Shown: positions 1 through 4,188 of the stretch, in pieces
Layout: each line of letters begins with the position of its first letter
How positions within the stretch are numbered: position 1 is the first letter of the stretch
Assembly: GCA_001412335.1 (NCBI GenBank)
Contig: LKUF01000177.1
Span: 1 to 5,540 of the forward strand
Source: Methanolinea sp. SDB
GTDB taxonomy: Archaea > Halobacteriota > Methanomicrobia > Methanomicrobiales > Methanospirillaceae
Direction of reading: 5' to 3'
DNA: 5,540 bases
Made by a program: the position numbers and the translations under genes
Notes under the pieces: model-generated
Databases searched by the model: none
The model's input: only the letters and a program-made list of their open reading frames with translations
Told to the model about the DNA's origin: nothing

Positions 1-1
1 G

Positions 2-195
2 GGCATCTGGAATTCACAGACACAGGTGAGCTACACCTATAATGGCGTCCCTTATACCGGCTACGTCGGCAACTATTGGGGTGGGTACTCCAGTGTGGAT
101 GCAAACGGTGATGGTATTGGAGACACTCCTTATCAGGCATTCAACGACCCGAACGAGTTCGATAACTACCCGTTAATGGGCGAATGGAACGACGG
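2..195 (+). other. C-terminal end of a NosD/pectin-lyase-like right-handed beta-helix
   Basis: The visible residues include NYWGGYSSVDANGDGIGDTP followed shortly by DNYPL. The pattern NxW, a DxNxDGxGD loop (bases 98-124) and a final D-x-YPL is the usual closing segment of NosD-like parallel beta-helix domains in archaeal surface proteins. The acidic loop resembles a calcium-binding loop, which is inferred from the pattern only. The helix repeats themselves would lie upstream of this window. Confidence 0.75.
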
Positions 196-3001
196 CGAGA
201 TCACCTACACGCCTCCGCCCGTTACCGCCCCGGTTGCCGCTTTCACTTCAGATGTCCAGACCGGCGATCCGCCGCTCACCGTCCAGTTCACCGACGCATC
301 GACCGGCGACGGGATCACCGACTGGGCATGGGACTTCGAGAACGACGGCACGGTTGACTCCACCGACCAGAACCCGAGCCACGTCTACGACACCGCCGGA
401 ACCTACACGGTCTCCCTTACGGTGACCAACGCTGCCGGCAGCGATGACGAGGTGAAGGCGGACTACATTACCGTCCAGAGTGTTTCAGGAACTACACTTA
501 CGTTTCCAATCACCGGTGATGCATATATCGATGAGCGCCGTCCCACCAATAAGTATGGTAATAATGATATCATACAGCTATGGAAACAAACCAGAGCCGG
601 TTATCTTAAGAGAAGCCTAGTTTATGCTGACCTCTCGTCCCTGCCTTCAGGAATTGATATTACATCTGCAAAACTCTACATATATTCACCCGATCCTGAG
701 GGATACGGCGATACTCAGTGCCTCCACAGGGCAACCTCAGCGTGGGCGCAGTCGACAGTTAATTGGAATACGCAACCCTCTTACAACCCAACCGTAACCT
801 TTGAGCTCGAACCGGATGATTGGGCCCAACCAGGCTGGGCTGAGTGCGATGTAACAACAGATATCACAGCAATTGTTGCAGGCGAAGCCAATTATGGATG
901 GCTTCTCAAATTTGTCGATGAGACCATCACTTCAACTGCGATTATCACTTACCATTCAAGTGAATGGGATGACCCAGCCCTTCGTCCCTATCTCGAAGTC
1001 ACCTATACCCTTCCCCAGCCACCCACTGCCGATTTCACGGCGGACGTGACCTCCGGGTACGAACCGCTGACCGTCCAGTTCACGGACGCATCGACCTGGT
1101 CCCCGACTGCATGGGCGTGGGAGTTCGGGGACGGCTCCACCAGCACGGACCAGAGCCCGTCGCACATTTACAGCACCGCGGGAACCTACACCGTCTCCCT
1201 GACGGCAACGAACGATGTCGGAAGTAGCACCAAGACGAAATCAGACTTCATTGTCGTGAACCCGATGCTCGTGTGGGGCCCCTACCTCACCAGCGCCTCT
1301 GCCACCGAGATGACGGTGAACGGGAAGACCGCGATACCGACGGAGATGACCGTAGAATACGCGACCGACGCCTACTACACAGCAAATGCGGCATATGACC
1401 AGAGCGCAACCGACGGCGTGAGCACCGACCTGCACCATGTCGCCCTTGCCGGCCTCGCCCCCGATACGCTCTACCACTACCGGCTCCTCTACGACGGGCA
1501 GGCCACCGGTGATTTCCACTTCCGGACCTTCCCGGAGAGCGGGCCGGTCACGTTCGTCGTCTACAGCGACACGCAGGACCAGCTCCCCACCTTCAGCCAG
1601 CTGGAGCGGCACAAGCTGGTCGCTGACCGGATTGCAGAGGAGTCTGATGTCGCATTCGTGCTCAACTCCGGCGATCTGGTGAACGATGCGTCAAATATCG
1701 ACGACTGGAACCGGTACTTCGCAGCCGGCAGCATGATGATGGCAAACACCACCGTCTACCCCGCACTTGGCAACCACGATGACGACTATCCTGCCTATTA
1801 CGCGGCCTACGGCCTGCCCGAGTACTACTCCTTCGACTGCGCGGACGTCCACGTCGCCGTGCTCAACAGCAATGACTGGGCCTGGCCGGATCTCCCCACG
1901 CAGAGCGCCTGGCTCGCCACCGATCTCCAGACCGACAAGCCGTTCACGTTCGTCTCGTTCCACCACCCGATCTACAGCTCGGACTCCAAGCATTTCGGCG
2001 GCTGGGAGAACCTGCGGCTGGAATGGGAGGATGATTTCACCGCCATCGGCGTCCTTGCCGTCTTCAACGGGCATGTCCACGCCTACGAGCGGCTCGTTGC
2101 CAATGGCATCACCTACTTCGTTGCCGGTATCGGCGGGGCCCCGTCCTACACCCTCTCCGACCCGCGGTACGAAGCGTCCGTCAGCAGTCTCGAGTACGTG
2201 ATCGGCTACACCCGGGTGACCGTTGATCCGGCAGCCCGCACGGCAACGGCAGAGGTGATCCGGGTCGCGGATATCTCGTCGGATCTCACGACCATCACAA
2301 CGGTGTACCCGCCGAATACGGTCTTCGAGACCGTGGTCATGCCCCTGCCGGAACCGCCGGTCGCGGACTTTACTGCTGTACCGCAAAGCGGTACCGCACC
2401 ATTCACCGTGCAGTTCACCGATGAATCGACGGGAACCGCTCCTCTGATATATGCCTGGGACTTCGACAATGATGGCACCATAGATTCAACCGAGCAGAAC
2501 CCGTCGTTTTCTTACGACACCGCCGGCACCTATACGGTCTCGCTCACCGCAACGAACCGAGCAGGAACCGATACCGTGACAAAGACCGATTTCATCGCCG
2601 TAAACTTCAGGCCGGATGTGACAACAGCATATCCTAGCCAGGAGTCGCTCTGGCCGGCAAACAACAAGTTCGTTGAAATCACCATCGAGGGTGTTAATGA
2701 TCCCGATGACGAGGTAACCATTACTATTACTGCGATCACCAGTGATGAGTCTACTACCGCCGGGGGCAAGAACAAGGCGCCCGATGCCGATCCGGAATGT
2801 ATCGGAACCGATACGGCCATAATCCGGGCCGAGAGGAATGGAAGCGGCAACGGCAGGGTGTACGAGATCAGCTTTGTGGCAACCGACAGCATGGGTGCCC
2901 AGGCGGAAGGATCAGTGAAGGTCTTCGTACCCCATGACCAGGGGCACGGATCTGAGTGCATCGATGACGGACAGCTCTACGATGCTACGATGAAAAATTA
3001 G
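2..3001 (+). CDS. Multidomain surface protein with PKD, DNRLRE and purple-acid-phosphatase-like domains (5' end outside window)
   Basis: The frame is open from base 2 and ends with TAG at 2999-3001, giving 999 visible codons. The gene starts upstream, because the first residues are already the end of a NosD-like beta-helix; the GTG at 26 is internal. Domains by base position are: beta-helix tail (2-195), PKD 1 (about 230-485), DNRLRE domain (about 493-1015), PKD 2 (about 1027-1260), purple-acid-phosphatase N-terminal beta-sandwich (about 1264-1535), metallophosphoesterase (about 1541-2330), PKD 3 (about 2350-2607) and a C-terminal beta domain (2608-2998). PKD hallmarks such as WDFxxDG and AGTYTVSLT recur three times. 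The enzyme part suggests hydrolysis of phosphoesters outside the cell; the other modules suggest binding to glycans or neighbouring surface proteins. No C-terminal membrane helix or PGF-type sorting motif is visible, so attachment is unclear. The domain calls are strong; the substrate is unknown. Confidence 0.9.
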   Translation, partial: GIWNSQTQVSYTYNGVPYTGYVGNYWGGYSSVDANGDGIGDTPYQAFNDPNEFDNYPLMGEWNDGEITYTPPPVTAPVAAFTSDVQTGDPPLTVQFTDASTGDGITDWAWDFENDGTVDSTDQNPSHVYDTAGTYTVSLTVTNAAGSDDEVKADYITVQSVSGTTLTFPITGDAYIDERRPTNKYGNNDIIQLWKQTRAGYLKRSLVYADLSSLPSGIDITSAKLYIYSPDPEGYGDTQCLHRATSAWAQSTVNWNTQPSYNPTVTFELEPDDWAQPGWAECDVTTDITAIVAGEANYGWLLKFVDETITSTAIITYHSSEWDDPALRPYLEVTYTLPQPPTADFTADVTSGYEPLTVQFTDASTWSPTAWAWEFGDGSTSTDQSPSHIYSTAGTYTVSLTATNDVGSSTKTKSDFIVVNPMLVWGPYLTSASATEMTVNGKTAIPTEMTVEYATDAYYTANAAYDQSATDGVSTDLHHVALAGLAPDTLYHYRLLYDGQATGDFHFRTFPESGPVTFVVYSDTQDQLPTFSQLERHKLVADRIAEESDVAFVLNSGDLVNDASNIDDWNRYFAAGSMMMANTTVYPALGNHDDDYPAYYAAYGLPEYYSFDCADVHVAVLNSNDWAWPDLPTQSAWLATDLQTDKPFTFVSFHHPIYSSDSKHFGGWENLRLEWEDDFTAIGVLAVFNGHVHAYERLVANGITYFVAGIGGAPSYTLSDPRYEASVSSLEYVIGYTRVTVDPAARTATAEVIRVADISSDLTTITTVYPPNTVFETVVMPLPEPPVADFTAVPQSGTAPFTVQFTDESTGTAPLIYAWDFDNDGTIDSTEQNPSFSYDTAGTYTVSLTATNRAGTDTVTKTDFIAVNFRPDVTTAYPSQESLWPANNKFVEITIEGVNDPDDEVTITITAITSDESTTAGGKNKAPDADPECIGTDTAIIRAERNGSGNGRVYEISFVATDSMGAQAEGSVKVFVPHDQGHGSECIDDGQLYDATMKN
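230..485 (+). other. PKD domain 1
   Basis: The translation runs from VAAFTSD through LTVQFTDAS, WAWDFENDG, HVYDTAGTYTVSLTVTN to DYITVQ, which is a complete PKD (polycystic-kidney-disease-type) beta-sandwich. PKD domains act as spacers and adhesive modules in archaeal surface proteins. The block at 388-417 is nearly identical in DNA to the matching parts of the other two PKD copies. Confidence 0.93.
493..1015 (+). other. DNRLRE (CBM96/disaggregatase-related) domain
   Basis: The segment begins with LTFPITGDAYIDERRP and NKYGNND. It continues with a basic R-S-L-V-Y-A-DLSSLPSG stretch, then ITSAKLYIYS, TSAWAQSTVNWNTQPSY, DVTTDI, NYGWLLKF and RPYLEVTY. This order of motifs is typical of DNRLRE-type domains, found in secreted glycan-active and surface proteins; CBM96 members bind polysaccharide. 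Carbohydrate binding here is inferred from family membership. The DNA of this segment is visibly richer in A+T than the flanking PKD and phosphatase parts and uses codons such as AGA, CTA and ATA. Confidence 0.8.
1027..1260 (+). other. PKD domain 2
   Basis: This is a second complete PKD domain, from TADFTADV through LTVQFTDAST, WAWEFGDGS and STAGTYTVSLTATN to DFIVVN. It lacks the NDGTVDST insertion seen in copies 1 and 3 and has the shorter GDGSTS turn instead. It separates the DNRLRE module from the phosphatase module. Confidence 0.93.
1264..2330 (+). other. Purple-acid-phosphatase-like catalytic unit (beta-sandwich plus metallophosphoesterase)
   Basis: The N-terminal part has the PAP-type beta-sandwich, with WGPYLTSAS near its start and APDTLYHYRLLYDG before FHFRT. 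The catalytic part carries the calcineurin-like metal ligands in the expected order: Asp in YSDTQ (codon at 1568), Asp in SGDLVND (1673), GNHD (1769-1780), FHHP (His codons at 1961 and 1964) and GHVHAYER (from 2069). All five metallophosphoesterase motifs are therefore present and activity is plausible. Two positions differ from classical purple acid phosphatases: motif I reads DTQ rather than DxG, and motif II has GDLVN with no Tyr at the iron-ligand position. It may therefore be a non-purple phosphomonoesterase or phosphodiesterase. The substrate cannot be told from sequence. Confidence 0.88.
2350..2607 (+). other. PKD domain 3
   Basis: This is a third PKD copy, from VADFTAVP through FTVQFTDEST, YAWDFDNDG and YDTAGTYTVSLTATN to DFIAVNF. 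It is closest in layout to copy 1, sharing the NDGTxDST turn. It links the phosphatase to the C-terminal domain. Confidence 0.93.
2608..2998 (+). other. C-terminal beta domain of the surface protein
   Basis: The last approx. 130 residues contain SLWPANNKFVEITI, GVNDPDDEVTITI, ITSDEST, a Lys/Asn-rich loop, RAERNGSGNGRVYEISFVA and VFVPHDQG, ending in LYDATMKN. This pattern (SLWPxNxK, RAERxGxGNGRVY, VPHDQ) recurs at the ends of large secreted proteins of bacteria and archaea. I recognise the pattern but have no established function for it. It ends in a soluble, mixed-charge tail with no membrane anchor. Confidence 0.6.
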
Positions 3002-3025
3002 GTCGGATATTCGGTGCCGTCCCGG

Positions 3026-3056
3026 AGGGATGGAGAAATAATCCCTTTTTCTTTTT
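3026..3056 (+). terminator. Hairpin and T-tract terminator of the surface-protein gene
   Basis: Twenty-four bases after the TAG, AGGGAT (3026-3031) and ATCCCT (3041-3046) can pair around a 9-base loop. Further T residues follow, giving T5-C-T6 to position 3056. Archaeal termination relies mainly on the T-tract, which is strong here; the stem may be incidental. Confidence 0.7.
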
Positions 3057-3144
3057 TCATGCAACTGAATCATTCCAGGGAATCCATTTTGAGGCAAAAG
3101 GGAAAAAGTCCGACAGGATCAGGGCCAGAGGCGGCTTTTTAAAG

Positions 3145-3154
3145 ATATTTATAT
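3145..3154 (+). promoter_or_regulatory. TATA-like element in the spacer
   Basis: The sequence ATATTTATAT is a plausible archaeal TATA box. A start about 25 bases downstream would fall near 3175-3180, just before the hairpin at 3182-3207. It could make a long leader for the gene at 3349 or a very short RNA. It is nearly 200 bases from that gene, which has a better TATA box close by. Confidence 0.3.
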
Positions 3155-3181
3155 ACTGCCCCTCCCCTGGAATCCTCATCA

Positions 3182-3207
3182 CCGATTGGCATCGGAACCC
3201 CTTTTTT
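3182..3207 (+). terminator. Second terminator-like hairpin with T-tract
   Basis: CCGAT (3182-3186) pairs with ATCGG (3191-3195) around the 4-base loop TGGC. After AACCCC come six T residues (3202-3207). The shape is that of an intrinsic terminator on the + strand. It may be a back-up for read-through from the surface-protein gene, or an attenuator for a transcript started at the TATA-like element near 3145. Confidence 0.45.
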
Positions 3208-3295
3208 CCTTTAAAGGAGTGGGAATAACCGTTCTCCTGGTGGGCTGTAGGAAATTTTTGTAAGACAATTTTGTTTAATCTCATAAAAAAGTAAC

Positions 3296-3307
3296 AATAT
3301 ATAAATA
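3296..3307 (+). promoter_or_regulatory. TATA box of the small secreted-protein gene
   Basis: AATATATAAATA is a near-ideal archaeal TATA box, preceded by an A-rich stretch that could serve as the BRE. A start about 25 bases downstream lies near 3326-3330, which gives a leader of about 20 bases including the ribosome binding site at 3333-3339. Confidence 0.6.
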
Positions 3308-3332
3308 AAAGGAACAATATTCCTGATATACG

Positions 3333-3339
3333 AAAGGTG
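3333..3339 (+). promoter_or_regulatory. Ribosome binding site that sets the start at 3349
   Basis: AAAGGTG matches the archaeal GGAGGTG consensus in part and ends 9 bases before ATG 3349. It overlaps the in-frame GTG at 3337, so that codon is part of the binding site and unlikely to be the start. Confidence 0.65.
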
Positions 3340-3348
3340 TTTAATATC

Positions 3349-3810
3349 ATGAAAGGATTAATGGGTATTCTAATTGCTATTCTCATTCTTGTTCTGTTAC
3401 AGGGGACCGTGTCTGCAGCAACTGACACATGTGTCGTTTCCGGGAACCTGGCAGGGACAATATCTATTTCGGTTTCGGAATCAATCAACCTTGGAACCCT
3501 GACAGTGGGGGAGAACACCAACACGACGGGAACTCTTGCGGTCACTTCAAATTATGCTGACTGGGATGTCATCGCATCCGATGAAAAGGCATCTGATAAG
3601 GGGTACATGACATCAGGGAGTGAGAGATTCACCAATCTGTTTGAATTGAAGGAAGACAGTGGGTCATGGGTTACACTTGATACGTCCAGGACCTTTTTCG
3701 AAGGGACAGGTGACGATAGTACTGGCTACTCTGTTCGGCAGGTCGTTGATGCAGCGGATCTTGCCGGGGAGTATACCATTACAGTGACATTTACGACCTC
3801 TGTGTCGTAA
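3349..3810 (+). CDS. Small secreted protein, predicted beta-sandwich, function unknown
   Basis: The ATG at 3349 gives 153 residues. It is preferred over the in-frame GTG at 3337 because that codon sits inside the ribosome binding site. Residues 1-23 form a clear signal peptide: a lone Lys, a long Ile/Leu/Val core and a V-S-A cleavage site. The mature part of about 130 residues is rich in Ser, Thr, Gly and Val, with alternating strands such as SISVSESINLGTLTVGE, then TGTLAVTSNYADWDV, and ends in YTITVTFTTSVS. The layout (LGTLTVG, then SNxxxW, then a closing beta strand) recalls small WxL- or spore-coat-U-like secreted beta-sandwich proteins. That is an analogy and not a family assignment. There is one Cys (residue 28), so no internal disulphide, and one N-glycosylation sequon, NTT at residue 58. 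It has its own TATA box and ribosome binding site, so it is probably monocistronic. Confidence 0.85.
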   Translation: MKGLMGILIAILILVLLQGTVSAATDTCVVSGNLAGTISISVSESINLGTLTVGENTNTTGTLAVTSNYADWDVIASDEKASDKGYMTSGSERFTNLFELKEDSGSWVTLDTSRTFFEGTGDDSTGYSVRQVVDAADLAGEYTITVTFTTSVS

Positions 3811-3820
3811 CTATTCTCAC

Positions 3821-3832
3821 GTTTTTCTCTCT
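3821..3832 (+). terminator. T-rich terminator after the small secreted-protein gene
   Basis: GTTTTTCTCTCT lies 10 bases after the TAA stop. There is no obvious hairpin, but pyrimidine/T-rich runs are enough for termination in many archaea. Confidence 0.45.
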
Positions 3833-4082
3833 AGTTACCCACTCTTGAACTCGTCCTGACTATGAACAATTTAAAAAATTATCTAATCGATTGAATTGTG
3901 TATAATGGATAAATAATCAATAATTACTGGTTATATCGAGATTGTTTTAGCATTAAGCATAAATTATTTCCGGACTGGAATAACTTTACGTTGAATTTCC
4001 GCTCCATTAAGAATCTAATTGCCTGGATATCTTATATTTGGCAATCTCTCGAAAAAGAATAAATCTTATACGATTTTATTTA

Positions 4083-4098
4083 ACTTTTGACCAAAAGT
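4083..4098. promoter_or_regulatory. 16-bp dyad, candidate regulator-binding site
   Basis: ACTTTTG (4083-4089) and CAAAAGT (4092-4098) are perfect inverted repeats around AC. The size and symmetry suit a dimeric helix-turn-helix regulator. It lies about 50-60 bases upstream of the presumed TATA box and about 90 bases before the start codon at 4189, a position more typical of an activator site than of a TATA-blocking repressor. No regulator gene is in the window to pair it with. Confidence 0.4.
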
Positions 4099-4145
4099 AA
4101 ATCATAACTTTTTTCTCTTACCAGGATGAGTCACGTGTTGTTTAA

Positions 4146-4154
4146 CATTTAAAC
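4146..4154 (+). promoter_or_regulatory. Probable TATA box of the repeat-protein gene
   Basis: CATTTAAAC is a modest TATA-like element. A transcript beginning about 25 bases downstream would start near 4172-4176, leaving a leader of about 15 bases that still includes the ribosome binding site. Other AT-rich stretches further upstream cannot be excluded. Confidence 0.35.
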
Positions 4155-4176
4155 TGAATCTGAAAAGCGAGTAAAC

Positions 4177-4184
4177 AAGGTGTG
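4177..4184 (+). promoter_or_regulatory. Ribosome binding site for the start at 4189
   Basis: AAGGTGTG lies just before ATG 4189, with 6 bases between the GGTG core and the start codon. The later in-frame ATG at 4201 would be 18 bases away, which favours 4189. The same AAGGTGT core precedes the gene at 3349. Confidence 0.65.
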
Positions 4185-4188
4185 TAAA

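Larger units (their letters stand above)
3002..3348. other. Intergenic spacer with terminators, palindromes and TATA-like elements
   Basis: This 347-base spacer has no convincing gene. It holds the terminator at 3026-3056, an ATTCC-AG-GGAAT dyad at 3072-3083, and a TATA-like stretch at 3145-3154. Further right are a second hairpin with T-tract at 3182-3207, a 12-bp palindrome at 3207-3218 and the promoter of the downstream gene near 3300. The right third is much richer in A+T than the left. A long open frame on the minus strand across this spacer has no family resemblance and continues into the downstream gene, so I do not call it. Confidence 0.6.
3811..4188. other. AT-rich intergenic spacer upstream of the repeat-protein gene
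   Basis: This 378-base spacer is strongly A+T-rich compared with the flanking genes. I find no open frame of useful length with a ribosome binding site. It contains short inverted repeats: TTCC/GGAA near 3968-3980 with AT-rich extensions, ATTGCC/GGCAAT at 4018-4023 and 4040-4045, and the 16-bp dyad at 4083-4098. There is a T-run at 4109-4114 and a CACGTG at 4132-4137. Its length suggests a regulated promoter region, though an unrecognised small RNA is possible. Confidence 0.55.

Noticed and set aside
26..28. GTG as the start of the large surface-protein gene
   Set aside because: The frame is open to the window edge, there is no ribosome binding site before it, and the translation there is the middle of a beta-helix closing segment without a signal peptide.
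1767..2201. Plus-strand open frame in another phase of the phosphatase region
   Set aside because: Its product is a Ser/Thr/Pro/Arg-rich low-complexity string, the usual shadow of a GC-rich gene in a shifted frame.
1691..2386. Minus-strand open frame of 231 codons inside the phosphatase region
   Set aside because: It lies opposite a clearly conserved metallophosphoesterase, has a Val/Gly/Arg/Asp-rich composition typical of GC-rich antisense frames, and shows no signal or domain.
3337..3339. GTG as the start of the small secreted-protein gene
   Set aside because: It is part of the AAAGGTG ribosome binding site; ATG at 3349 has proper spacing and gives a standard signal peptide.
3057..3545. 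Minus-strand open frame of 162 codons across the first spacer and the start of the small secreted-protein gene
   Set aside because: It overlaps the well-supported signal peptide, promoter and ribosome binding site on the other strand and resembles no known protein. Its start and stop have no supporting signals.
3866..3899. ACAATT/AATTGT inverted repeat and AATCGATT palindrome in the second spacer
   Set aside because: The arms are only 6-8 bases long in a very AT-rich stretch, so they are expected by chance, and no promoter element is positioned by them.
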